A stretch of 64,000 nt of DNA, taken from Arthrobacter sp. MYb213. Its GTDB lineage: Bacteria; Actinomycetota; Actinomycetes; Actinomycetales; Micrococcaceae. Shown here in pieces: positions 17,587-25,941 of the stretch. Within the stretch, counting starts at the first letter, position 1. Every line of letters starts with the position of its first letter. The notes beneath the pieces were generated by a model. That model was not told the DNA's origin, ran no database searches, and saw only the letters and a list, made by a program, of their open reading frames with translations. Location of the stretch: the NCBI RefSeq assembly GCF_002979915.1, contig NZ_PCQA01000009.1:1-64000 (forward strand), in the 5' to 3' direction. The translations under genes and the position numbers were made by a program.

Positions 17587-17620
17587 TAAAACGCTGTGTT
17601 AGATCTAACACACCGTTTTA
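17587..17620. promoter_or_regulatory. 34-base near-perfect palindrome, likely operator of the enolase operon
   Basis: The core TGTGTTAGATCTAACACA at 17595-17612 is a perfect 18-base palindrome. It is flanked by TAAAACG and CGTTTTA, making 34 bases with one mismatched pair (17594/17613). It lies 61 bases upstream of the start at 17526. The length and symmetry suit a dimeric repressor such as the TetR at 14260, or a GntR-type protein. A transcription terminator is unlikely here because no gene ends just before it. Confidence 0.65.
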
Positions 17621-18060
17621 GGATACAAGTGTGTCCTGAGTCACGCAATGGGTTTCGCCTGGGCAACTGTGTGCGCCCGCCGTCCTGCCCTGCGGCGCGG
17701 ATCCCCGTCGGGTCGAACAAAGAGGCGCCCCTCCTTACCTCCATGAGCGCGCGCTTCACGGCCCTCGGCCGCATGCCGGGATGCCGGGACGGCACTCCCC
17801 CGCCTAGGCGAGTGCTTCGGTCGCTGGTGCGACCATGCGCCTGCAGCCCGACGCCGACTCACCATCCTGGCGGGAGGTCGCTTCTGCGTTGCGGGCCTCT
17901 CCGATGAAGGGTCCTAGGTTTGGAATCGACTGGCAGACGCGAGCGTAACGGTTGTTTCGCAACGCTAATCAGCGAGTCATACGGCACCGGATGCGGCGCA
18001 CGAGACGACAATCGAATCTTCCTTGGCGGTCCTTACCAGATCGACCGAGAAAGAATTTGG
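17621..18060. other. intergenic region, no gene seen
   Basis: This region separates the enolase operon promoter from the second TetR gene. Short GC-rich frames are present on both strands but none has a domain or a credible start. It must hold the promoter of the TetR gene at 18095. Confidence 0.4.
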
Positions 18061-18083
18061 TATAACATGCGTTGTATAACATA
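18061..18083. promoter_or_regulatory. possible TetR operator with CGTTGTAT half-site
   Basis: TATAACATGCGTTGTATAAC lies 15 bases before the GTG of the TetR gene. The half-site CGTTGTA also forms the right arm of the perfect dyad upstream of the acyl-CoA ligase gene (21975-21990). The left arm ATAACATG matches the expected ATACAACG only in part. Sharing of this word between the two promoters suggests one regulator, probably the adjacent TetR. Confidence 0.45.
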
Positions 18084-18094
18084 GAGGAGGGGTC

Positions 18095-18670
18095 GTGCCG
18101 AAATTTGTCGAAGCCGGCGACCGCAAACGCGACATCATCGAGGCGGCCATGGTGGTGCTCGCTGAGCATGGCTTTGAGGGCCTGACGTTACGCAAGGTCG
18201 GGAAGGCCTTAGGTGGATCCACGTCGTTGGTGACACACTACTATTCCACCAAGGACGAACTCCTTGATGACCTACCAGGTATTTTGGCGGTCAGATGGCA
18301 GTCGGAGATAGATGAGTTGCTCTCCGCTGCGGATGATCCGGCGGATGCACTGCGGCGCCTGTTGTTGTGGTTGATCCCGAACACCGATGAAAAGGTTAGA
18401 GCTGAACGGGGCAGGATCCAGTTTTCGGCGGTGAGCCACCGCATTCCGAGCGCGGCCAGGGTCTTGGACCGGTTCGACCACTATGTTCGAGGGTGCTTCC
18501 GAGGCTTGCTGTCGGATGAGGTCCCGGCCGATGACATGGAGAACGTCATCGACATGCTTCGTGCCGTCGCCACGGGGATCGAGCTGGAGACAGTGGAACA
18601 CAAATGGTCCTCGGAGCGCCAAGAGGCCACGTTGAAGCGCTTGGTGGGGTTGCTGCTCATCTCGGTCTAG
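18095..18670 (+). CDS. TetR-family transcriptional regulator
   Basis: This 191-residue protein has an N-terminal HTH (RDIIEAAMVVLAEHGFEGLT, then LRKVGKALGGSTSLVTHYY) and a C-terminal helical domain of the usual length. The start is a GTG at 18095 after GAGGAGGGG. It is convergent with the YkvI-type gene of the acyl-CoA ligase operon, with a shared terminator between them. The dyad words before its own gene and before the ligase suggest it represses both and is released by an acid or CoA-ester ligand; the ligand is inferred from the neighbours only. Confidence 0.85.
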   Translation: MPKFVEAGDRKRDIIEAAMVVLAEHGFEGLTLRKVGKALGGSTSLVTHYYSTKDELLDDLPGILAVRWQSEIDELLSAADDPADALRRLLLWLIPNTDEKVRAERGRIQFSAVSHRIPSAARVLDRFDHYVRGCFRGLLSDEVPADDMENVIDMLRAVATGIELETVEHKWSSERQEATLKRLVGLLLISV

Positions 18671-18704
18671 GGTGTCGGGCGGCGCTTTGCACCGCCCGAC
18701 ACCC
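18670..18704. terminator. bidirectional terminator hairpin
   Basis: GGGTGTCGGGCGG and CCGCCCGACACCC form a perfect 13-base-pair stem with a 9-base loop, exactly between the convergent TetR (stop at 18670) and YkvI-type gene (stop at 18713). There is no long T tract on either side. Confidence 0.75.
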
Positions 18705-18712
18705 AGCTGGAC

Positions 18713-19813
18713 CTATCTGTTGGTGAACTTGTTCTTGATTTGGCGGTACGCGATGCAGGCCATGAGGAACAGGCCGAAGTACCCGGCAAACGGGTAGATG
18801 AGCCCCACGAGGGTTCCAAAGGGCAGGGTCGCTCCGCCGACCAGGGCCAGAGCAGTGAGTCCGACCGAAATCAGCTTGTAGTTGCGCGCGGACTTCGCTG
18901 AGAATTGGTCTGCCACGCTCCAGATGAGCGGTGCGGCTGTGGAATAGATGCCTAGGAACGTCACGATGGCGAACAGGACACCGATGATCGGGCTAATGGA
19001 AGACCCGAGGCTCACCAACGGCGTTGCTTTGTTGAAGGCAAGTGGCATCGCGGCCAGCAGAGCCAGCGTCATCACTAGCAGGACGGCCCCCACCGCCAGG
19101 GTTCCAAGCATGCTTCCGGGCAGGGTCGTACGCTGCATGGACGCCGTAGCGCCGAGGCTTGCCAGAAAGGGGACGCACATAAGCATGATCGACACGGCGT
19201 AGAGCAGTGCACCGAGGGCCCAATTATCCATGGCCTTGGGCGGTTGCAGTTCCTGTACTGCCGTGGAGGCAGCGCCCAACCCGTCAAGGTTGGTAAGGAG
19301 GACGGCGATTCCAATGAGGACCAGCAACACGATGATGACAGGTCCAAGGGACCCCAGGATGTCGACCAGCCTCTTGAGGCCCACCAGAAGTGTGGCTCCG
19401 ATCATGACCGCGATAATGGTCGATCCCGCCCAGATTGGCAGTCCGTAGGACTCGTTCAGGAGGGCTCCGGCTCCGGCGATCATGGTGACGACAACCGCAA
19501 AAAGGAAGAACGGCACGAGGTATTTCAGTCCGGTTCCAATGTATTTTCCGCAGAAGTCCACGAAGGCGTCGTGTAGTCTCTCGGGGTTTTTGCGACCCCA
19601 TTCCAAGAGCGTGGATATCATCCAGAGGAAGATCGCGGTAACGAGCAGGACCCCGGCGATGCCCCACCACCCGTGTGCGGCGAAGTATTGAAGTGCTTCC
19701 TGTCCGGTGGCGAAGCCCGAACCGATGAGGAGGCTGCAGACGGCGCCCGCCAGGGTGATGTTTTGCCGGAGAGTTGGCCTTTGGCCTGTCGTGGACGACG
19801 TGGATATCGACAT
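18713..19813 (-). CDS. YkvI-type membrane protein (putative transporter), copy 2
   Basis: This 366-residue multi-helix membrane protein is a clear paralogue of the protein at 15142-16299, sharing CSLLIGSGFATGQEALQYF, a PFFLFAVVVTM helix, VPFLASLG and GGATLPFGTLVG. It lacks the 20-residue charged tail of copy 1. AAGGA lies just before the ATG. It is the last gene of the minus-strand operon ligase - MaoC-like - transporter, 8 bases after the MaoC-like stop, so it probably imports the acid that the ligase activates. Confidence 0.78.
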   Translation of the reverse strand: MSISTSSTTGQRPTLRQNITLAGAVCSLLIGSGFATGQEALQYFAAHGWWGIAGVLLVTAIFLWMISTLLEWGRKNPERLHDAFVDFCGKYIGTGLKYLVPFFLFAVVVTMIAGAGALLNESYGLPIWAGSTIIAVMIGATLLVGLKRLVDILGSLGPVIIVLLVLIGIAVLLTNLDGLGAASTAVQELQPPKAMDNWALGALLYAVSIMLMCVPFLASLGATASMQRTTLPGSMLGTLAVGAVLLVMTLALLAAMPLAFNKATPLVSLGSSISPIIGVLFAIVTFLGIYSTAAPLIWSVADQFSAKSARNYKLISVGLTALALVGGATLPFGTLVGLIYPFAGYFGLFLMACIAYRQIKNKFTNR

Positions 19814-19821
19814 GGTTTTCC

Positions 19822-20280
19822 TTATTGGGTGTAGTTGTGGGGTTGAAGATCCTGGAGCAGGACGAGCCAGCGGGCTGCCATGGCTGGCTTCTCTTGGCCA
19901 CTGGCCTCGAGGACGGCGTCGTAGGTGACGAGAAGGCCCGAGTCCCTGCTTGCTGTTTCAGCTACGGTCAGGGCAAGACGGACCTGTTGCGACTCGTTGA
20001 GCGGGCGAATAAAGCGGACTTTGTCCAGACCATAGTTGAATCCGTGCCAGCGTCCGATGATTTGCGCACTCAAATAGTCCAGAAGGGCGAGCTGGTAGAA
20101 CCCCTCAACGAGGCCAGGCGGGTATTCAGGACCCAAGGACTGCCCGTAAGTCTCGTCCAAGTAGGTCCCGACCCAGAAGCCGGCAATGCGTTGCGGGTCC
20201 AGACCCATCCATTCGCCCGTGTAGGTCTGTCCGACCTTGGAGGGGAAGTCGCCGATGCTTCGTGGCTGCTCCGGGCTCAC
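19822..20280 (-). CDS. MaoC/hotdog-fold dehydratase-like protein
   Basis: This 152-residue single-domain hotdog protein of the MaoC-like group has a start region PSKVGQTYTGEWMGLDPQRI and a core LDYLSAQIIGRWHGFNYGLDKVRFIRPLNESQQV, the last part being the typical strand before the hydratase dimer interface. The usual D-x4-H hydratase dyad is not clear, so it may bind or hydrolyse an acyl-CoA instead. The GTG start at 20280 overlaps the ligase stop (GTGA), so the two are translationally coupled and probably act in sequence on the same CoA ester. Confidence 0.7.
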   Translation of the reverse strand: MSPEQPRSIGDFPSKVGQTYTGEWMGLDPQRIAGFWVGTYLDETYGQSLGPEYPPGLVEGFYQLALLDYLSAQIIGRWHGFNYGLDKVRFIRPLNESQQVRLALTVAETASRDSGLLVTYDAVLEASGQEKPAMAARWLVLLQDLQPHNYTQ

Positions 20281-21821
20281 GCGTCCGCCTTGATGCCGGC
20301 GGCGTCGTAGGCACCGGCGGTGAGGTCATCTACGCCGTAGACGAGCTTTTTCTTCTCCACCCGCGCGGACTCGGTCATCGGAAAAGTATCCACGAAGGCG
20401 ATGTAGCGGGGCACCTTGAACTTGGCCAGGTGGCCGGCGCAGAAATCCACGATATCTTGTGGATCCACGGGTGGTCCGGCGGGCTGGATATACGCCTTGA
20501 TTTCCTCGCCAACGGTTTCGTCCGGGACGGGGACGACGGCGGCCTCCCGGACGCCCGGATGCAGGCGCAGCACGGTTTCGACTTCGGCACAGGCAACGTT
20601 CTCCGCGTTGCGGCGGACCATGTCCTTGCTGCGGCCTACGATGTAAAAGAAGCCGTGCTCGTCCTGGCGGAAGAGGTCTCCAGTGTGTAGCCATCCATCG
20701 CGGATGCAATCGGCGGTGGCCTCCGGGTTGTTGGCGTAGCCAAGCATCATGCCCGGTCCCTGGACAAGGAGTTCTCCGGTCGCCCCCGGAACGACATCGT
20801 AACCCTGCTCGTCGACGATGCGAAGGCGCGTGTGCGGGGCCGGCAAGCCACAGGACCCGGAACCGTTGAGCGCATCGGCGTCCAGCGGCATGACCAGCGA
20901 CGGCGCGTACTCGCTCATGCCGAAGGTCTCGCGCACGATGGACCCCGGGTACCGGTCCTGTAGATCCTGGTGGCGCTTTTTATTGAACCCGGCGATGTGA
21001 AGGATCCGGAGGTCGTAGTCCTCTGGCGCACCCTGCGGCTCAGCAGCGAAGAGCGGGTCAAAGTAGAAAGCCGACTGAATCCGGTACTTACGCAGCCAGC
21101 TGTCGAATTTAGCCACGCTCGGGGTGGAGCAGTAGTAGGTCGTGGTGCCCCGGTACAGGTTTACGAGGGTGTTGAATTGTCCGTCGAGGTAGAACAGGTG
21201 CTGGTTGCACAGGAATCGCTCGATGGAATGCCCGGCGTAGTTCGCAAACACAGTCGCTGAGTAGATCCAGGAACCGTGGGTTAGGAGGCACCCCTTGGGG
21301 AAGCCGCTGGTTCCCGAAGTGAACTGGACGCTGGAAACATCGGACGATGAGACATCGTCGACCGGAGCAAACGAAGGATCGGAAGCGGCGACGCTGGCAG
21401 CCCACGGGCCGGATCGCCCGTCGCCACCATCGAGAAGGTCCACGTGCGCCAGTACGGACGGGTCGAGGGCGCCGCTCAGCTCATCATGGCGGGGGCCGAC
21501 GATCAGCTTCGTTGCGCCGGAAACGCGCAGGACGTGCTCTACCTCGCGGGCGGTGTAGCGACCGTTCACGGGCGCGATCACAGCCCCCAAGTAGGCCAGC
21601 CCGAGCCACGTGGCCAGGAAGAGGACCGAGTTGGGCAACATGACCGCCACGACCGAGCCCTTCCTGACACCCACCGCTCGTAGTGCGTTGGCCGCCTTGG
21701 CCGCCGACTCCGCAACCTCAGTGAACGTTGTTGCCTCATCAGCCTCAAAGAAGTCCCACGCCTTGCGATCCCCGTGTAGTCGGGCCGCCGCCTCAACGAG
21801 TGCCCTTATATTCCGTGGCAT
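20277..21821 (-). CDS. acyl-CoA synthetase (AMP-dependent acid-CoA ligase)
   Basis: The protein is 514 residues from the chosen ATG at 21821 (MPRNIRALVEAAARLHG; GAAGG upstream). The P-loop-like motif is VQFTSGTSGFPKGCLLTHG, the A5 region is RETFGMSEYAPS, the A7 motif is DGWLHTGDLFRQDEHGFFYI, and A8 is VGRSKDMVRRNAENV. The A10 Lys lies in FPMTESARVEKKKL. Most similar in outline to CaiC-type ligases. It adenylates a carboxylic acid and transfers it to CoA. The open frame continues upstream through the dyad at 21975, so longer starts are unlikely; a TTG at 21890 with GAAGGG is an alternative. Confidence 0.85.
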   Translation of the reverse strand: MPRNIRALVEAAARLHGDRKAWDFFEADEATTFTEVAESAAKAANALRAVGVRKGSVVAVMLPNSVLFLATWLGLAYLGAVIAPVNGRYTAREVEHVLRVSGATKLIVGPRHDELSGALDPSVLAHVDLLDGGDGRSGPWAASVAASDPSFAPVDDVSSSDVSSVQFTSGTSGFPKGCLLTHGSWIYSATVFANYAGHSIERFLCNQHLFYLDGQFNTLVNLYRGTTTYYCSTPSVAKFDSWLRKYRIQSAFYFDPLFAAEPQGAPEDYDLRILHIAGFNKKRHQDLQDRYPGSIVRETFGMSEYAPSLVMPLDADALNGSGSCGLPAPHTRLRIVDEQGYDVVPGATGELLVQGPGMMLGYANNPEATADCIRDGWLHTGDLFRQDEHGFFYIVGRSKDMVRRNAENVACAEVETVLRLHPGVREAAVVPVPDETVGEEIKAYIQPAGPPVDPQDIVDFCAGHLAKFKVPRYIAFVDTFPMTESARVEKKKLVYGVDDLTAGAYDAAGIKADA

Positions 21822-21970
21822 CTCGATACCTTCGATTTCGCCGCGCTGCTGGTTCCAGCGTCTGGCTAACTCCTGCGGTGTGCTTTCCAAAACGAATATC
21901 CCTTCGTAGCGACGTACGTGACCGCAGCCACGTACCGGCGTGACGGCAGCCACTTTTATATGTAAGTACT

Positions 21971-21990
21971 GTTGTACAACGTTCGTTGTA
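21971..21990. promoter_or_regulatory. dyads upstream of the ligase gene, likely operator
   Basis: TACAACG-TT-CGTTGTA at 21975-21990 is a perfect inverted repeat, overlapped by the perfect 10-base palindrome GTTGTACAAC at 21971-21980. They lie about 150 bases upstream of the chosen ligase start. The CGTTGTA arm recurs in the promoter of the TetR gene at 18095. Confidence 0.6.
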
Positions 21991-22355
21991 TTTAAACAAG
22001 GGTGTGAGCGGAACACAGCCCTCGTCTCCGGACTGCTGTACGATCTTTGGGCGCTTGTGCGTTCCCTGAAAGCGCCGCGTCTACCCCTTCTCCCCACCAT
22101 GGCGGTAACAGGCGACGCCACAAAGGTAGCTATGGCGGCACTCGACAACGACCAGATCCGAGTGCAGCGCGCTCAAAACCCAGCTCCCCTTTTTGGAACG
22201 CAGGGTGTAGGGGCACAATGACGGTCCCGCGTGCCGCACGATGGAACGCCGGCCACACGCACGCTCCGAATATGCCTAACGTGATACGGAACCCCCTGCA
22301 AGGCCCGCCTTGCGATTCCCGCGGCTAGCCGCCCGTCAGTTCAGGAGCCACAGCT

Positions 22356-23222
22356 ATGACGACCCAAATGCAAGTTCCCAGCTACGTCACCGCCCCGTTC
22401 TTTGGTTTGGAAGATAAATGGGTTGAAACCGCTGAGGGCGAGATCACCCACTACCATGACATCGGCGAGGGGGTCCCGATCCTCTTCCTTCACGGTTCGG
22501 GCACTGGAGTTACCGCGGCTGCCAACTGGTGGCTGAACCTGCCGGAGATCAGCGAACAGGCCCGCTGTATTGCGATCGATTCCATTGGCTACGGTCAGTC
22601 AGTGGTGGCTGAGGGCACCCTGTATGGCATTAAGGAATGGGTCCGCCACGCGGTTCGCGTCCTCGACGCGCTGGGCATCGAGAAAACATGGATTGTGGGC
22701 AACTCACTAGGTGGCTGGCTAGCCTTCCAATTCGCCATCGACTACCCGGAGCGGTTGCTGGGCATCATTTCCATGGGCACGGGCGGCGCGAAGCTGACCG
22801 GCGCGCTAGCCGGACACTCCAAACCTGACCTCTCAGAAGCAGGCATCCGCAAGACCCTGGAGCTGTTCGTTGTGGACAAGTCCCTCGTCACGGACGAGCT
22901 GGTCTCACTCCGCTACCAGTCCGCGTTGAACGATACGGCGTCGGATCGTTTGGCTGATGTGGTTGCCGCGCGTGATCGCGATCGCGATGCACTTCCGCTC
23001 GACCTTGGCATTCTCGCCAAACTAGATATCCCCGTCCTTCTAATCCACGGCGTCCAGGATGTGGTGATTCCGGTTTCACGCACGTGGGAGCTGCTGAACA
23101 TCATTCCGACCGCTGATGCTCATATCTTCAGCCAGTGCGGACACTGGTCGCAGGTCGAGCGCGCCGAAGAGTTCAACACGATCATCAAGCAGTACTTGTC
23201 CGCCCGCGGCGTCAGCCTCTAA
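22356..23222 (+). CDS. alpha/beta hydrolase resembling meta-cleavage C-C hydrolases
   Basis: This 288-residue enzyme has a complete catalytic triad: Ser117 in GNSLGG, Asp235 in HGVQDVVIP and His263 in CGHWSQVERA. The oxyanion loop FLHGSGTGVTAAANWW and the CGHW-x-Q-E-R-A ending are typical of 2-hydroxy-6-oxo-dienoate (MhpC/BphD-type) hydrolases. It may cleave a C-C bond in a vinylogous diketone, or an ester. GGAG precedes the ATG. It is transcribed away from the ligase operon, with about 370 bases between them that may carry both promoters. No ring-cleavage dioxygenase is in the window. Confidence 0.8.
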   Translation: MTTQMQVPSYVTAPFFGLEDKWVETAEGEITHYHDIGEGVPILFLHGSGTGVTAAANWWLNLPEISEQARCIAIDSIGYGQSVVAEGTLYGIKEWVRHAVRVLDALGIEKTWIVGNSLGGWLAFQFAIDYPERLLGIISMGTGGAKLTGALAGHSKPDLSEAGIRKTLELFVVDKSLVTDELVSLRYQSALNDTASDRLADVVAARDRDRDALPLDLGILAKLDIPVLLIHGVQDVVIPVSRTWELLNIIPTADAHIFSQCGHWSQVERAEEFNTIIKQYLSARGVSL

Positions 23223-23241
23223 ATCTCACCAGGCGCCAAAA

Positions 23242-23283
23242 TACGGGTGGCCAGTTCCTCTTCAGGGAAGCCGGCCACCCGTA
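23242..23283 (+). terminator. hairpin after hydrolase gene
   Basis: TACGGGTGGCC and GGCCACCCGTA form a perfect 11-base-pair stem with a 20-base loop, starting 20 bases after the hydrolase stop. No T tract follows, so termination strength is uncertain. Confidence 0.55.
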
Positions 23284-23659
23284 GTACTTGCGTCGGCTCA
23301 GGCAACTACACCCGCACGTTCTGGTTATCGCACGCAACCACTGGCTAGGTGAGTTGCTGCACCTAAGAAGGTCGATCCGTCAGGCTGGATTGATTGCAGC
23401 GAGGCAGGAAATTTCCTACACGGCACGGGCTCTGATAACACCGCATTTTCCGTCGTGGAAAGCGAACCGGCGTCCGATCATGGACATGCAGCGGACACTG
23501 AGGACATTTTATGGCGGTTCCGCACCGGGGCGCCCGTGAAATACCCGAGAGGTCCGGAAACTGGATCTCAGTCTACGGCCGCTTCGCGGACTTGTCCGGG
23601 GGGTACGTCCCACGGCGAATAACGTGCAATATCCACAGCCGAGGCTACATGGCCTGCTG

Positions 23660-23913
23660 GGCAATCAAAGTCACAATATCCGACCGGTCAGATCAGATCG
23701 CCGGGCAGGCTCGGCGCGGTTCCGAAGGTCGGCACCCCAGCCCATCGACAACGAAGCCTTCAAGGGCCGAAATGTTGCCGAACGGTGCTTCAACCGGCTC
23801 AAACACTGGCGCGGCATCGCGACCCGAATCGACAAAACAGTTCGCAGCTACTTCGCTGGCGTCCCCCATCTCGACCCCTCATCTGGATCAAATGCGCGGT
23901 CTAGCAACACACG
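23660..23913 (+). pseudogene. IS5-family transposase, C-terminal remnant
   Basis: Translation in two frames gives IKVTISDRSDQIAGQARRGS, then DNEAFKGRNVAERCFNRLKH and WRGIATRIDKTVRSYFAGV. The N-x-x-E-R-x-F-x-x-L-K block carries the last acidic residue of the DDE core of IS427-like elements. A frameshift lies between the blocks, and nothing is seen of the first two thirds of the gene. The remnant touches the stop of the MDR gene at 23914. Confidence 0.7.
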
Positions 23914-24885
23914 TTAGGCGACGCTGATGACAATTTTTCCGTGGAGCTCGCCGTCGATCATCGCCTGGAAGCCTTCGTGGATTCGTTCTAGGGGCAGGAT
24001 ACGGTCAATGCGGGGGCGCAGCCCAGTTGTTTCCATAAGCCGCAACATTGCGGCTGTTTCGTGCAGGGCCGAACCGGTGGATCCCAGTACTCGCAGTTGC
24101 TGATAGAAGATCCGGCCCAGATCCGCCTCTGGAGACGTGCCGCTGGTGGCCCCAGCGATGACTATCGCCCCGCCGGGGCGAAGGCACCTCAGCGAGTGTG
24201 CCCAGGTTGCTTCTCCAACGGTTTCGATGACGGCGTCTACGCGCTCCGGGAGGCGTGCTCCAGGTTCGAAGGCGGCGTGCGCGCCGAGCTCCCGTGCTAG
24301 CTGGCGTTTGGCTTCGGTCCGGCTGGTGGCGTATACGGTAGCTCCTGCCGCCGCCGCCATGGCAATGGCAGCACCGGCCACGCCGCCTCCAGCTCCGTGG
24401 ACCAGGACCCGGTCACCCGCAGTGACGCGGGCCTGCGTGAAGAGCATCCGGTAGGCGGTGGACCACGCCACCGGGAGGCAGGCAGCCTCCTCGAAACTCA
24501 GGTGGGATGGCTTGTCCACCAGGCACCGGTCTGGTACAACGATGTACTCGGCGAAACCGCCGTCGTGCCGTTCCGAGAGCAGCGCCCGGTTGGGGTCGAG
24601 CGTTTCGTCACCGCGACCTGCGGCGGCATCGGCAATTATCGGGTGCACAACCACCTCGCGGCCCTCTTCGGTGACCCCCGCAACGTCACATCCAAGAATG
24701 ATGGGAATGTTCTTCGGATCGTGTCCGATACCCCGGAGTGTCCAGAGATCATGCATGTTCAGGGACGATGCCTTCACTTTCACCCGCGTCCACCCGGGCT
24801 TGGCCTGAGGCAGCGGGACGTCGCTCAACTCAAGTCCGGACAGTGGATCGGCGGCGTTCTGACGGACGGCGACAGCGGCAAGCAT
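23914..24885 (-). CDS. zinc-type MDR alcohol dehydrogenase / quinone oxidoreductase
   Basis: This 323-residue medium-chain reductase has an N-terminal GroES-like domain (VKASSLNMHDLWTLRGIG, GCDVAGVTEEG) and a Rossmann cofactor domain with VHGAGGGVAGAAIAMAAAAG. The catalytic-zinc Cys and His of true alcohol dehydrogenases are not evident at the usual places, and there is no Cys4 structural lobe, so a quinone-oxidoreductase-like NADPH enzyme is favoured. GAGGAG lies ahead of the ATG at 24885. It is a single gene on this strand; the XRE-cupin regulator upstream could control it. Confidence 0.78.
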   Translation of the reverse strand: MLAAVAVRQNAADPLSGLELSDVPLPQAKPGWTRVKVKASSLNMHDLWTLRGIGHDPKNIPIILGCDVAGVTEEGREVVVHPIIADAAAGRGDETLDPNRALLSERHDGGFAEYIVVPDRCLVDKPSHLSFEEAACLPVAWSTAYRMLFTQARVTAGDRVLVHGAGGGVAGAAIAMAAAAGATVYATSRTEAKRQLARELGAHAAFEPGARLPERVDAVIETVGEATWAHSLRCLRPGGAIVIAGATSGTSPEADLGRIFYQQLRVLGSTGSALHETAAMLRLMETTGLRPRIDRILPLERIHEGFQAMIDGELHGKIVISVA

Positions 24886-25222
24886 ATGGATTTCGAGGCT
24901 CCTCAGATGTGTGGGGCAGCAGGGCGGGCAGCCGACCGCTGGTTATGTGTCATATCGTGGCAAACCTGAGTGCAATCGGCCACAAAGCGTGCTGCCAGAC
25001 GGAATGGGCGTGTGCGCACGGGCCTGCAGCCCAGGCTTGCTGGGGGCATTACGAAAATATCGGCGCCTCACGATGGAAGAGACTGAACAAACGCGGAAGG
25101 CGTCGTGGACCGAGCAAAGGCGGCGACCAAAGCCTCATTTCGAACCTCCTGGTCGAAGATTTCGGAGCCCACCTGCACGGCCTTCCGTAGGAACGCCGCT
25201 TAGGCAATCGCAGGCCAGTCGG
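24886..25222. other. intergenic region, no gene seen
   Basis: About 340 bases between the MDR gene and the XRE-cupin gene, both on the minus strand. No frame has protein-like content and no strong hairpin was noticed. It should contain the MDR promoter. Confidence 0.4.
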
Positions 25223-25792
25223 TCATTCGGCCGATGTGAATTGCGGGACCTCAGGGGCCGTCGTTGTCAGGTGGAACACGGCCCGTCCGTCAAGGCTGCG
25301 GTAGCCGTGGCCCACGTCTCCGGGGAACCGCGCGAAATCCCCGATGTTGAGGACCAGCATCTCGTTCTCCGGACCCGCCTCAATTCTGCCTTCGATGACA
25401 TAGAGCTGGTGCAGGGTTCCTGGGCTTTGGGGGGGAACGAGCTTCATACGCTGGGTCTGCTCCACGGTGACCAACTGGGTGCGGACGTAACCTGTGCCGT
25501 AGATCCGGTCCAGGTTGCGTTCTTCACCCACAGGCGTGCGAACCCAGACTGCGTCATCCACCCGGGAAACAGCGGTTTTGGATCCCCATTCTGTCACCAG
25601 CCGACGGAAACTGAGACCCAGCGCCTCGCCGATCGCTTCGAGAGTGCCCACTGTGGGATTGCCCTCGCCTTGTTCGATCTTGGAGAGTGTCTGTTTGGAC
25701 AATGACGCCCTACGGGCAAGGTCGCCTAAGGTGAGGTTCCGTTCGGAACGGAAGCGGCGGACATTCCTGGATACGAGGTCGTTTAGAGACAT
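25223..25792 (-). CDS. XRE-family regulator with cupin domain
   Basis: This 189-residue protein begins MSLNDLVSRNVRRFR. The HTH (LTLGDLARRASLSKQTLSKI) is followed by a cupin domain (LVPPQSPGTLHQLYVIEGRI, then GDFARFPGDVGHGYRSLDG). The start at 25792 is chosen because it gives the standard spacing to the HTH; 21 further open codons upstream look non-coding. It is divergent from the IclR gene at 25942 and separated from it by about 150 bases, so each may regulate the shared region. It is distantly similar in layout to the regulator at 5669. Confidence 0.83.
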   Translation of the reverse strand: MSLNDLVSRNVRRFRSERNLTLGDLARRASLSKQTLSKIEQGEGNPTVGTLEAIGEALGLSFRRLVTEWGSKTAVSRVDDAVWVRTPVGEERNLDRIYGTGYVRTQLVTVEQTQRMKLVPPQSPGTLHQLYVIEGRIEAGPENEMLVLNIGDFARFPGDVGHGYRSLDGRAVFHLTTTAPEVPQFTSAE

Positions 25793-25863
25793 GATTTCAT
25801 TGTCACTTATAAATGACGCATAGTCATGTTTGACATACCCTGATGTTGAGCGCAAAATGAAAT

Positions 25864-25885
25864 GGCCGGTCCTAGAGGACCAGCC
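25864..25885. promoter_or_regulatory. dyad in the XRE/IclR divergent promoter region
   Basis: GGTCCT-AG-AGGACC (25868-25881) is a perfect dyad, extended by GGC and GCC after one mismatched pair. It lies about 60 bases before the IclR start. IclR-family proteins bind such dyads near their own promoter; an RNA hairpin in the leader is an alternative. Confidence 0.45.
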
Positions 25886-25941
25886 TTAGCCAATCGGGTT
25901 CACGGTCCGTGGACGGTCGCACCTCATGTTGAAGGATTAAA

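Noticed and set aside
20280-22148. N-terminal extension of the acyl-CoA ligase to 22148
   Set aside because: The added 109 residues lack family similarity and would place the perfect operator-like dyads inside the coding region.
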